Assembly (NCBI RefSeq): GCF_000292345.1 | Contig: NZ_ALOU01000021.1 | Coordinates: forward strand, 62,001-126,000 | Length of the DNA: 64,000 nucleotides | DNA from: Cupriavidus sp. BIS7 | GTDB taxonomy: Bacteria; Pseudomonadota; Gammaproteobacteria; Burkholderiales; Burkholderiaceae | Reading direction: 5' to 3' | Shown here: piece by piece, positions 17,930 to 26,565 of the stretch | Layout: every line of letters begins with the position of its first letter | Numbering within the stretch: the first letter of the stretch is position 1 | Program-made: the position numbers and the translations under genes | The notes under the pieces: model-generated | Databases searched by the model: none | Told to the model about the DNA's origin: nothing | Seen by the model: only the letters and a program-made list of their open reading frames with translations

Positions 17930-19149
17930 CAATGCAACAGGCTCCACGTACCGGAGCCCTGCTGATTCACGGATTGGGTGGTACCCAGTACGACCTCGGG
18001 CCGATGCACAAGGTGCTGCGCCGCGCGGGTGTGGAGACGCACGCCGTCACGCTGCCCGGCCATGGCGGGGGGCCGGAGGACCTGCTGCCCGTGGTGGCCG
18101 AGCAGTGGCTCGAAACGGTGACGAAGGCCTATGACGAACTGGTGGACCAGTACGACACGTTCCACGTGGTAGGCATGTGCATGGGGGCGCTGCTCGCGCT
18201 GGAGCTGGGCGCGCTGCGCCAGCACGGCAAGGGCCGGCTGGTGGCGCTGGCGGCCCCCGTCTTTATCGATGGCTGGTCCACGCCGTCCTACCGCTGGCTG
18301 CGACATCTGGTCTACCACCTGCCGGGGCTGCCGGCGCGTATCAAGGTGGAGGAGAACGAGCCGTTCGGCATCAAGAACGACCTCGTGCGCGCGATCGTCA
18401 AGGCCAAGTTCGAGCGCGGCGACAATTTCCACTATCGCTGGGTCCCGCTGGCATGCATTCGCCAGGTGGACCGTCTGCGCCGCTGGGTGCTGGACAGCGC
18501 GCATCGCGTGGTCTGCCCGACGCTGGTCATCAACGCACGCGAGGACGAACTGACGACGCTGCGCTCCTACGACTTCCTGCTCGGCGCGGTGCCGCAGGTG
18601 CAGGGCGTGGTGCTGGAGAACAGCTACCACATGGTCTGCGTCGACAACGACCGCGAGCAGGTCATGGCCAGCGTGCTGGATTTCCTGGAACTGGAGGCTT
18701 CCGCGGGGCGCCCTCGTGCGCGCCGGTCCGTGGAAGTGCCGATGTCCGCGGACGCCGTTGCGGCACTGACGGGCGAATACCTGTCCGCGCTGACCACGGG
18801 GCATTTCGAGGCCGTGTATCCGCTGCTGGACCCGGCCATCGAATGGCGGCATCTGGGCGAGCACCCGCTGGCGGGCGTGTATGCCGATCGCGATGCCGTG
18901 ATCGGCCTGTTCCAGCGCGCGGGGCAACTGGCCGGTGACACGGTGCGCATCGAGGTTGCCGGTGCGCCGCGCATCGACGGCCAGACCGTGGAGATCGATA
19001 TCGTCGTGTCCTTCCAGGTCGACGGCGACCCGCTGCAGGCGCGCGGCACGCAGACGCTGCAACTGCGCAATGGCCGCATCCGCGCGGTCGAATACCGTCA
19101 GGATACGGACACGGCCAGCGCCGAAGCGCTGGCCAGGCTGACGGGCTAG
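17926..19149 (+). CDS. Alpha/beta hydrolase with Cys nucleophile, fused to an NTF2/SnoaL domain
   Basis: The 407-residue protein has an alpha/beta hydrolase at residues 8-250. The oxyanion motif is HGLGGT at 15-20, the nucleophile elbow reads G83-M-C85-M-G87 rather than GxSxG, the acid is D207 (NARED) and the base is H235 (NSYH). The Cys-Asp-His set recalls dienelactone hydrolases. From about residue 265 an NTF2/SnoaL-like domain follows (LTGEYLSALTTGHFEAVYPL ... IEWRHLGEHPLAGVYADRDA). No signal peptide is present, so it is cytoplasmic. It is coupled to the MASE1-PAS gene by a 4-bp overlap. The substrate is unknown. Confidence 0.8.
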   Translation: MTMQQAPRTGALLIHGLGGTQYDLGPMHKVLRRAGVETHAVTLPGHGGGPEDLLPVVAEQWLETVTKAYDELVDQYDTFHVVGMCMGALLALELGALRQHGKGRLVALAAPVFIDGWSTPSYRWLRHLVYHLPGLPARIKVEENEPFGIKNDLVRAIVKAKFERGDNFHYRWVPLACIRQVDRLRRWVLDSAHRVVCPTLVINAREDELTTLRSYDFLLGAVPQVQGVVLENSYHMVCVDNDREQVMASVLDFLELEASAGRPRARRSVEVPMSADAVAALTGEYLSALTTGHFEAVYPLLDPAIEWRHLGEHPLAGVYADRDAVIGLFQRAGQLAGDTVRIEVAGAPRIDGQTVEIDIVVSFQVDGDPLQARGTQTLQLRNGRIRAVEYRQDTDTASAEALARLTG

Positions 19150-19175
19150 GCGCGTCACTCTCTGGAAACGGCTTA

Positions 19176-21482
19176 TTAAAAGACTCGGCCCAACTGCAGG
19201 TAGATGTTCCACACGCCTTGCGGCGCCGCGGCAAAGCCGAAGTAGAGCGGGCCAATCACGCTGTTGCCGCCGATAAACACGCTTGCGCTGGACCTGTACG
19301 GGCCGCTGCCGAAATTGCGCCGCGCCAGCCAGACGTCGCCCGCCTCCAGGCTCGCGCCGAACACCGTGGTGCGCAGGCCAGGCAGCACGAACTCGTGCAG
19401 CTCGTTCAGGTAGGTCAGGCGGCCGTACAGCAGATAGTTGCCCGAGAACTGGTCCTGCGCATAGGCGGACAGATGCTGGAAGCCGCCCAGCGTGAAGCCG
19501 AGTCCGCCGCTGACGCTGTTATCGGAGCGGTGATCGTTGTAGGTGGCCGCGCCTTCCGCCGCGATGTTCAGCGTATGCCGGCCGATGCTGCCCGCCCATA
19601 GCGCCTTGGCGTGCACGTCGTCATAGCTGTTGTTGGTGCCGCCGAACGACATCTGGTTGATGGCGAACAGGTAGTAGCCCTTGCGCGGGAACAGCGGGTC
19701 GTCGAGCTGGTCGATCGTGAGCTGCGCGCGCAACACCGGCTGGTTCACATAGTTGTTGTCGAACAGGCTGCGCCGCGTGCTGGTCAGCATGAAGTCCGAG
19801 TGGTAACGCACTTCCTGATAGTTCGCGCCAAGCCGGAATTCGCCGAGACGGCCCAGCGGCATGCCCAGGTCGATGCCTGCGATGCCGGTATCCACGCGCA
19901 CGGCGGTGATCGGCGTGGTGTTGCGGTTCGGGCTGGTGTCGGAATAGATGTCCACGTGCTTGCGCCCGTATTCGAGATACGGCGCGATGTAGAAGCCGAG
20001 GCGGTCGAACACGGGCTGGCGCAGCTCCGTGTGCCACTTCGCCTGGGTGCTGCCCAGCACGATGTCATTGCGCCATTCCAGCCCGCTTTGCGTCAGCCAC
20101 GGATAGCGGTGTCCCAGTTGCAGGTTGAACGCGCCCTTGCCGTCGAACGTGGTCGACATACCGAAGCCGAACAGCAGGAACTGCGGGCCCCAGGATTTTT
20201 CCTGCGCGTCGATCTTGAGCACCGAGCGGCCGTTCTCGGTGACCACGTCCTGCGTCACGCTTTCGAAATCGCCGGTGGTCGAGAGTTGCGAGAGGTCCCG
20301 GTTGATCGCCTCGGCGTCGTAGGCATCGCCCTCGCGCGCGCCCAGGTACTGCTTGATATAGCTGGGCGGAATGCGGCCCGAGGTGTGGATCTCGATGGCG
20401 TCGATGCGCTTCGGTTCGAACTTGGCGCTGTGCGTCGCGCGTTCGGCGAGGTAGTGGTCCCATTCGGCCGGCGGCAATGCCAGCGCCGCCAGCTTCGGTG
20501 CAATGCCCTGTGCCGCCGTATAGCCAAGCTGCACGCCACGGCGCGCGTGCGAGAAGTCGGTGAACGCGAGGTCGCCGAGATCGGGTTCCAGCAGCACGTC
20601 GCGGGGGCCAAGCAGCGCCTTCTGGGCGGCAAGGTTCTGGTTGGTCAGGATCGTCACCATCTGCTGGGTGACCGCTGCGGGCGAATCGAGCGCGGCGGGG
20701 TCGTCCAGCGGCGATGCCACGTTGACCGCAATGACAATGTCGGCACCCATGTCGCGTGCCATCTGCACGGGCAGGTTGCTGACCAGGCCGCCGTCCACCA
20801 GCGTACGGCCATTTACCTTGAATGGCGCAAACAACCCGGGCACGGCCACGCTGGCGCGGATGGCGCGCGGCAGCGAGCCCTTGTCCAGGATTACCGGCGC
20901 GCCGGTGCCAAGGTCGGTGGCGATCGTGCGGAACGGAGTCGGCAGCTTGTTGAAGTCGATCTCGCCCGGCCACGCGGTGGTCCAGTCCTGCAGCAGCGCC
21001 AGCAGCTTGTTGCCCTGGACCAGCCCGACCGGCAGTTTGAACTTGCCATCGCCATAGCCGACCGAGATGCCGATCGGATACTGGAAGCTGTCCTCGCGCA
21101 ATGCCTGCGGCAGGTGGGCGCGCTCGTTGCGGTCAAAAACGATGTCGCTCAGGTTGGTTTGCGACAGCCGCGTATCAAGTTCGTCCGCAGGAATCCCGCT
21201 CGCATACAGTCCACCGACGACCGCCCCCATGCTGGTCGCCGCGATGCAGTCGATCGGTACATGCAATTGTTCTAGCGCCTTGAGCACGCCGATATGGGCG
21301 TAGCCGCGCGCGCCGCCGCCGGACAGCACCAGACCAATGCGAGGCCGGCTGGCATCGGCAGCGGAGGTGTGACTTGCATTGCACTCGGCAAATGCCTGTT
21401 GAAGCAGGCCTGCCATCAGCAGGCAAAACAGGGGCAGCCAGCGCAGCAGCGCGCGGCGCGGCCCGGGGGCGAGTCTCGACAT
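19176..21482 (-). CDS. Patatin-like phospholipase with BamA-type beta-barrel (type Vd, PlpD-like)
   Basis: The 768-residue protein has a signal peptide (about residues 1-32, cut after AFA) and a patatin domain with the oxyanion loop SGGGARG (54-60), the serine elbow ATSMG (S84) and the catalytic D230-G-G. A POTRA-like linker follows (IDAIEIHTSGRIPPSYIKQY) and then a 16-strand BamA/D15-type barrel ending in the aromatic LGRVF, a good BAM signal. This is the PlpD layout, in which the lipase is displayed or released at the surface. It converges on the hydrolase gene with a 26-bp gap. The first Gly of GxSxG is Ala here, which is common in this family. Confidence 0.9.
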   Translation of the reverse strand: MSRLAPGPRRALLRWLPLFCLLMAGLLQQAFAECNASHTSAADASRPRIGLVLSGGGARGYAHIGVLKALEQLHVPIDCIAATSMGAVVGGLYASGIPADELDTRLSQTNLSDIVFDRNERAHLPQALREDSFQYPIGISVGYGDGKFKLPVGLVQGNKLLALLQDWTTAWPGEIDFNKLPTPFRTIATDLGTGAPVILDKGSLPRAIRASVAVPGLFAPFKVNGRTLVDGGLVSNLPVQMARDMGADIVIAVNVASPLDDPAALDSPAAVTQQMVTILTNQNLAAQKALLGPRDVLLEPDLGDLAFTDFSHARRGVQLGYTAAQGIAPKLAALALPPAEWDHYLAERATHSAKFEPKRIDAIEIHTSGRIPPSYIKQYLGAREGDAYDAEAINRDLSQLSTTGDFESVTQDVVTENGRSVLKIDAQEKSWGPQFLLFGFGMSTTFDGKGAFNLQLGHRYPWLTQSGLEWRNDIVLGSTQAKWHTELRQPVFDRLGFYIAPYLEYGRKHVDIYSDTSPNRNTTPITAVRVDTGIAGIDLGMPLGRLGEFRLGANYQEVRYHSDFMLTSTRRSLFDNNYVNQPVLRAQLTIDQLDDPLFPRKGYYLFAINQMSFGGTNNSYDDVHAKALWAGSIGRHTLNIAAEGAATYNDHRSDNSVSGGLGFTLGGFQHLSAYAQDQFSGNYLLYGRLTYLNELHEFVLPGLRTTVFGASLEAGDVWLARRNFGSGPYRSSASVFIGGNSVIGPLYFGFAAAPQGVWNIYLQLGRVF

Positions 21483-21768
21483 GACGGTGTTGCCGGGAGG
21501 GGGAACGATCGACAGCGCAAGGCGGGGGCATGCGGGAAAAGCGTCGCGGCGCCCCTGCCTGGCGCCGACAGGGAGGATGCAAAAATCCTCCAGGCAGGAG
21601 TGTACCCGGCCTGCGGGTGGCGCATCGGCCCCAGCCGGTTTTGGTGTCGTTGCTGTGGTATCCGGGCCAGGAATGGAAGATAACCGGCCGCCAGGCGGCG
21701 CGCCGGCATGCCCGGCCCGGTATCAGGCGCGATCACGGCCGCCCCAAGGGCAAGGGCGGCCTTTCAGG

Positions 21769-22701
21769 CTACGCGCAGGTCGCCTCGCCCGCCTGGCTGG
21801 CCCACTTCGTGAGCAGCGCCCGGCCAACGCGCGAGTTGTTCGGGCGGCCGATTGCCTGCGAGATATAGTCGCCGGCGCGCACCACATCGTCGAGTTCGAT
21901 GCCGGTGTGCAGGCCCATGCCGTGCAACATGTACAGCACGTCCTCGGTGGCCACGTTGCCGGTGGCACCCTTCGCATACGGGCAGCCGCCCAGGCCCGCC
22001 ACCGATGCGTGGAAGATGCCGATGCCGACATCAAGGCTGGCCAGGATGTTCGACAGCGCCTGGCCATAGGTGTCATGGAAATGGCCAGACAGCCGGTCGA
22101 TCGGAAACTCGGCGGCGACGGCGCGCATCACTTCCTGCACCCGGGTGGGCGTGCCCACGCCGATCGTGTCGGCAATGTCGATCTCGTCGCAGCCAAGCTC
22201 GCGCATGCGGCGCACCACATCCACCACGGAATGGACCGGCACCTCGCCCTGATACGGGCAGCCGAGCGAGCACGAGATGCTGCCGCGCAGCCGCACGCCG
22301 GCTTCCTTGGCGGCAGCGGCCACGGGTTCGAAGCGCGCGATCGACTCGGCGATCGAGCAGTTGATGTTCTTCTGCGAGAACGCCTCGCTGGCCGCGCCGA
22401 AGATCACGACCTCGTCGGCGCCGGAGGCCACGGCCGCCTCGAAGCCCTTCATGTTCGGCGTCAGCACCGAATACAACGTGCCAGGACGCCGCGCAATGCG
22501 CGCCATCACATCGGCGCCATCGGCCATCTGCGGCACCCACTTGGGCGACACGAACGACGCGGCCTCGATGTTGACGAAGCCGGCGTCCGACAGCTTGTTG
22601 ATCAGCGCGACCTTGACGTCGGTGGGCACGGTCGCCTTCTCGTTCTGCAAACCGTCGCGCGGACCGACCTCGACGATCTTTACGTATTGGGGGATTGTCA
22701 T
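21769..22701 (-). CDS. mvaB: Hydroxymethylglutaryl-CoA lyase
   Basis: The 310-residue enzyme cleaves 3-hydroxy-3-methylglutaryl-CoA to acetoacetate and acetyl-CoA, the last step of leucine degradation. It starts with VKIVEVGPRDGLQNE and carries the HFHDTYGQAL metal-site block and the active-site GLGGCPYAKGATGN with its catalytic Cys. Length matches the bacterial family. It is the last gene of the minus-strand cluster, separated from mccA by 171 bp that hold a REP-like inverted pair. Transcription may therefore be damped or ended before it. Confidence 0.95.
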   Translation of the reverse strand: MTIPQYVKIVEVGPRDGLQNEKATVPTDVKVALINKLSDAGFVNIEAASFVSPKWVPQMADGADVMARIARRPGTLYSVLTPNMKGFEAAVASGADEVVIFGAASEAFSQKNINCSIAESIARFEPVAAAAKEAGVRLRGSISCSLGCPYQGEVPVHSVVDVVRRMRELGCDEIDIADTIGVGTPTRVQEVMRAVAAEFPIDRLSGHFHDTYGQALSNILASLDVGIGIFHASVAGLGGCPYAKGATGNVATEDVLYMLHGMGLHTGIELDDVVRAGDYISQAIGRPNNSRVGRALLTKWASQAGEATCA

Positions 22702-22737
22702 TTGGGTCTCCTGTGCTGGGCTTCTGGCGGTGGCTAT

Positions 22738-22864
22738 GGGCTCCCCTCTCCCACAAGTGGGAGAGGGGTGGGGGAGAGGGTATTGCGGTTCAAATCGCGG
22801 TCACACACATCTTGAGCCGCCGGCCCTCTCCCCCGGCCCCTCTCCCGCGCGCGGGAGAGGGGAG
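22738..22864. repeat. REP-like full inverted-pair element
   Basis: Two GC-rich hairpins (CTCCCCTCTCCCACAAGTGG and CCCTCTCCCCGC-type arm with CTCCCGCGCGCGGGAG) face each other across a centre reading TTGCGGTTCAAATCGCGG. The copy at 47315 has the same order with a related centre (GGTTCAAATTGCGAC). The element lies inside an operon, between mccA and mvaB, where it could stabilise the upstream mRNA or terminate part of the transcripts. Confidence 0.8.
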
Positions 22865-22872
22865 CAAGCCTG

Positions 22873-24912
22873 TCAGGCCGCCGCCGCTTCCGAGGCGATT
22901 GCCAGCAGTTGCGCGCCTTCGGTCACCTGCTCGCCCACGCCGTAGAGCACTTCGCTCACCACACCATCGGCCGGTGCGGCGATCGTGTGTTCCATCTTCA
23001 TTGCTTCCATCACCAGCAGCGGCGTGCCGCGCGTGACCTTGCTGCCGGCTTCCACCATCACTGCGATCACCTTGCCCGGCATCGGTGCGGTCAGCTTGCC
23101 GCCTTCGCCTTCCGTCTCGCCCGCGTGCGACAGCGGATCGAGCCACTCCAGCACCGTATGGCGGCCATCGTGGAACACGTGGAACGTGTCGCCTTCCACA
23201 TGCACCTGTCCGTGCGTGCGGCGCGTGCCGAGATCCACGCGGATATCGTCGGCGCTGAACGTGTAGGCGAACGGCGCGGCCTGGTCGGCGTAGATCAGCG
23301 TGTTGCGGCGCGTGTCGCGGGCGTCGCCCTTGAGCACCGCTTCGAGCTTGTGGTCGCCGCCGTGGAAGTGCAGCGTGCGCACGTCACGCCCGTTCAGGCG
23401 CCAGCCGCCCGCATGGGTCCACGGCGAATGGCGATCGGCTTCGTCGATGCGCCGCGTGCGTGCCTCGCGTTCAAGCAGTGCCGCCACGGCCAGCGAGATC
23501 GCTTCCATGGGCACAGTCTTCTGCGGCGGGAACAGCGTTGCCTGGTTGCGTTCGATCAGGCCCGTGTCGAGATCGGCCGTACGGAACGCCTGCGACTTCA
23601 CCAGCCGCTGCAGGAACGCAACGTTGGTGGATAGCCCCACCACGTGATAGCCAGCCAGCGCCTGGCCCATGCGCGCGAGTGCTTCCTCGCGGTCACGGCC
23701 CCAGACGATCAGCTTGGCGATCATCGGGTCGTAGTACGGGCTGATCGTGTCGCCTTCGCGCACGCCCGCGTCGATGCGTACGCCAGCGGGCGCATTGGCG
23801 TCGCCGCCGCGTATGAACTGCACGGCGGGCGGCGTGCGCAGGAAGCGCAGCGTGCCCGTGGACGGCAGGAACTGCTTGTCCGGGTTCTCGGCGTAGATAC
23901 GCGCTTCCAGCGCGTGGCCGTGAATGCGCAACTGGTCCTGCGCCAGCGGCAGCGGCTCGCCGGCGGCCACGCGCAGTTGCCACTCAACCAGGTCCTGCCC
24001 GGTGATCATCTCGGTGACCGGGTGTTCCACCTGCAGGCGCGTGTTCATCTCCATGAAGTAGAACGAACCGTCCTGGTTGGCGATGAACTCCACTGTGCCA
24101 GCGCCCTCGTAGCCCACCGCGCGCGCGGCGGCCACGGCCGCTTCGCCCATCGCGCGGCGGCGCTCCTCGGTCATGCCCGGCGCCGGCGCTTCCTCCAGCA
24201 CCTTCTGGTGACGGCGCTGCACCGAGCAGTCGCGCTCGAACAGGTACACGCAGTTGCCATGCGTATCGGCAAAGACCTGGATCTCGATATGGCGCGGGCG
24301 GGTCAGGTATTTCTCGACCAGCACCTTGTCATCGCCAAAGCTGGCCGATGCCTCGCGCTTGACCGACGCCAGCGCGGCTTCGAAGCCGTCGCCGGACTCC
24401 ACCACGCGCATGCCCTTGCCGCCACCGCCCGCGCTGGCCTTGAGCAGCACCGGGTAGCCGATGCGGTCGGCCTCGCGCCGCAGCAGCGCCGGGTCCTGGT
24501 CCTCGCCGTGGTAGCCGGGCACCAGCGGCACGGCGGCCTTTTCCATCAACTGCTTGGCTGCGCTCTTGCTGCCCATCGCGTGGATGGCCGAGGCCGGCGG
24601 GCCGATAAAGACGAGTCCCGCATCGGCGCAGGCGCGCGCGAAGTCCTCGTTCTCGGACAGGAAGCCGTAGCCGGGGTGGATCGCCTGGGCGCCGGTTTCC
24701 TTGGCCATCTCGATGATGTGGTCCGCGCGCAGGTAGCTGTCCCGCGCCGCGGCGCCGCCGATATGAATGGCTTCATCGCAGAACGCGACGTGGCGCGCAT
24801 CGGCGTCCGCATCGGAGTAGACCGCCACGGTACGGATGCCCAGGCGGCGGCAGGTGGCGGCCACGCGGCAGGCGATCTCGCCACGGTTCGCAATCAGGAT
24901 CTTGTTGAACAT
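22873..24912 (-). CDS. mccA: 3-methylcrotonyl-CoA carboxylase, biotin-containing alpha subunit
   Basis: The 679-residue subunit joins a biotin carboxylase (residues 1-450: MFNKILIANRGEIACRV, the ATP-grasp loop KASAGGGGKGMR, EMNTRLQVEHPVTE) to a C-terminal biotin carrier with VMEAMKMEHTI. It makes carboxybiotin from ATP and bicarbonate and hands it to MccB. In leucine breakdown the pair turns 3-methylcrotonyl-CoA into 3-methylglutaconyl-CoA. It lies 13 bp after mccB in the same operon. It could be confused with a propionyl-CoA carboxylase alpha chain, but MccB and MvaB beside it favour the leucine role. Alternative symbol liuD. Confidence 0.95.
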   Translation of the reverse strand: MFNKILIANRGEIACRVAATCRRLGIRTVAVYSDADADARHVAFCDEAIHIGGAAARDSYLRADHIIEMAKETGAQAIHPGYGFLSENEDFARACADAGLVFIGPPASAIHAMGSKSAAKQLMEKAAVPLVPGYHGEDQDPALLRREADRIGYPVLLKASAGGGGKGMRVVESGDGFEAALASVKREASASFGDDKVLVEKYLTRPRHIEIQVFADTHGNCVYLFERDCSVQRRHQKVLEEAPAPGMTEERRRAMGEAAVAAARAVGYEGAGTVEFIANQDGSFYFMEMNTRLQVEHPVTEMITGQDLVEWQLRVAAGEPLPLAQDQLRIHGHALEARIYAENPDKQFLPSTGTLRFLRTPPAVQFIRGGDANAPAGVRIDAGVREGDTISPYYDPMIAKLIVWGRDREEALARMGQALAGYHVVGLSTNVAFLQRLVKSQAFRTADLDTGLIERNQATLFPPQKTVPMEAISLAVAALLEREARTRRIDEADRHSPWTHAGGWRLNGRDVRTLHFHGGDHKLEAVLKGDARDTRRNTLIYADQAAPFAYTFSADDIRVDLGTRRTHGQVHVEGDTFHVFHDGRHTVLEWLDPLSHAGETEGEGGKLTAPMPGKVIAVMVEAGSKVTRGTPLLVMEAMKMEHTIAAPADGVVSEVLYGVGEQVTEGAQLLAIASEAAAA

Positions 24913-24925
24913 TATTTTCTTCCCC

Positions 24926-26533
24926 TTACATGCGGAACACGCCGAACTTCATGTCGCCGATTGGCGCATTGAGGCTGGCCGACAGGCCCAGGCCGAGCAC
25001 CGTGCGCGTCTGCGCGGGGTCGATCACGCCGTCGTCCCAGAGCCGTGCGCTGGCGTAATACGGGTGGCCCTGCTGTTCGTACTGGTCTCGGATCGGCGCC
25101 TTGAACGCTTCCTCGTCCTCGCGGCTCCACTGGCCGCCCTTTGCCTCGATGCCGTCGCGCCGCACCGTGGCCAGCACGCTGGCGGCCTGCTCTCCGCCCA
25201 TCACCGAGATCCGCGCATTCGGCCACATCCACAGGAAGCGCGGCGAGTAAGCGCGTCCGCACATGCCGTAGTTGCCCGCACCAAACGAGCCGCCGATGAT
25301 CACCGTGAACTTCGGCACCTGTGCCGTGGCCACCGCCGTCACCATCTTGGCGCCGTTGCGCGCGATGCCCTCGTTCTCGTACTTGCGGCCGACCATGAAG
25401 CCCGTGATGTTCTGCAGGAACACCAGCGGAATCTTGCGCTGGCAGCACAGTTCGATGAAGTGCGCGCCCTTGAGTGCCGATTCCGAGAACAGGATGCCGT
25501 TGTTGGCGATGATGCCCACCGGGTAGCCCCAGATCCGCGCAAAGCCGCACACCAGCGTGGTGCCGTAGCGTGCCTTGAACTCGTCGAACTCGGAGCCGTC
25601 CACGATGCGCGCGATGACCTCGCGCACGTCGTACGGCTTGCGCGTGTCGGTCGGGATCACGCCATAGAGTTCCTCGGTCGGGTACAGCGGCTCAACCGGT
25701 TCGTGCAGGCGGATCTGGTCCGGCTTGCGGCGGTTCAGGTGCTGCACGATATTGCGTGCGAGCGACAGCGCGTGATGATCGTTCTGCGCGAAGTAGTCCG
25801 CCACGCCCGACAGGCGCGTATGCACGTCGGCGCCGCCCAGGTCCTCGGCGGTGACTTCCTCGCCGGTGGCCGCCTTCACCAGCGGCGGGCCGCCCAGGAA
25901 GATCGTGCCCTGGTTCTTCACGATGATCGACTCGTCGCTCATCGCCGGCACATACGCGCCGCCGGCCGTGCACGAACCCATCACCACGGCGATCTGCGGA
26001 ATGCCTTGCGCCGACAGGTTGGCCTGGTTGAAGAAGATGCGGCCGAAGTGGTCGCGGTCGGGGAATACATCGTCCTGGTTCGGCAGGTTGGCGCCGCCCG
26101 AATCGACCAGGTAGATGCACGGCAGGTTGTTCTGCTCGGCGATCTCCTGTGCGCGCACGTGCTTCTTGACCGTCATCGGGTAGTACGTGCCGCCCTTGAC
26201 CGTGGCGTCATTGCAGACGATCACGCATTCCTGCCCGGCCACGCGGCCGATGCCGGTGATGATGCCCGCGCCGGGCGCAGCATCGTCGTACATGTCGTAC
26301 GCGGCCAGTTGCGACAGCTCCAGGAACGGCGTGCCTGGGTCCAGCAACTGCTGGACGCGGTCACGCGGCAGCAGCTTCCCGCGCGCCAGGTGCTTGTCGC
26401 GCGCGGCGTCGCCACCGCCTTCGGCCAGCTTCGCAATCTTTTCCTTGAGATCGGCCACGAGCGCCTGCATCGCCTCGGCATTGGCCTTGAACGTTTCGGA
26501 ACGGGCGTTGAGTTTGGTTTCTATGGTCGGCAT
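24926..26533 (-). CDS. mccB: 3-methylcrotonyl-CoA carboxylase, carboxyltransferase beta subunit
   Basis: The 535-residue subunit has the two crotonase-like carboxyltransferase halves: [15 protein letters not shown], the acyl-CoA site [14 protein letters not shown] and the C-terminal [16 protein letters not shown] and [15 protein letters not shown]. The [11 protein letters not shown] stretch separates MCC beta from propionyl-CoA carboxylase beta, which has a different GxRIQE-type start. It transfers CO2 from the MccA biotin to 3-methylcrotonyl-CoA. It sits 32 bp after the acyl-CoA synthetase stop and 13 bp before mccA. A short run of near-identical GGCTTGTGAC-like units occurs just upstream (26534-26565). 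Alternative symbol liuB. Confidence 0.95.
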   Translation of the reverse strand: MPTIETKLNARSETFKANAEAMQALVADLKEKIAKLAEGGGDAARDKHLARGKLLPRDRVQQLLDPGTPFLELSQLAAYDMYDDAAPGAGIITGIGRVAGQECVIVCNDATVKGGTYYPMTVKKHVRAQEIAEQNNLPCIYLVDSGGANLPNQDDVFPDRDHFGRIFFNQANLSAQGIPQIAVVMGSCTAGGAYVPAMSDESIIVKNQGTIFLGGPPLVKAATGEEVTAEDLGGADVHTRLSGVADYFAQNDHHALSLARNIVQHLNRRKPDQIRLHEPVEPLYPTEELYGVIPTDTRKPYDVREVIARIVDGSEFDEFKARYGTTLVCGFARIWGYPVGIIANNGILFSESALKGAHFIELCCQRKIPLVFLQNITGFMVGRKYENEGIARNGAKMVTAVATAQVPKFTVIIGGSFGAGNYGMCGRAYSPRFLWMWPNARISVMGGEQAASVLATVRRDGIEAKGGQWSREDEEAFKAPIRDQYEQQGHPYYASARLWDDGVIDPAQTRTVLGLGLSASLNAPIGDMKFGVFRM

Positions 26534-26565
26534 GGCTTATGGCTTGTGACTTGTGGCTTGGGGCT

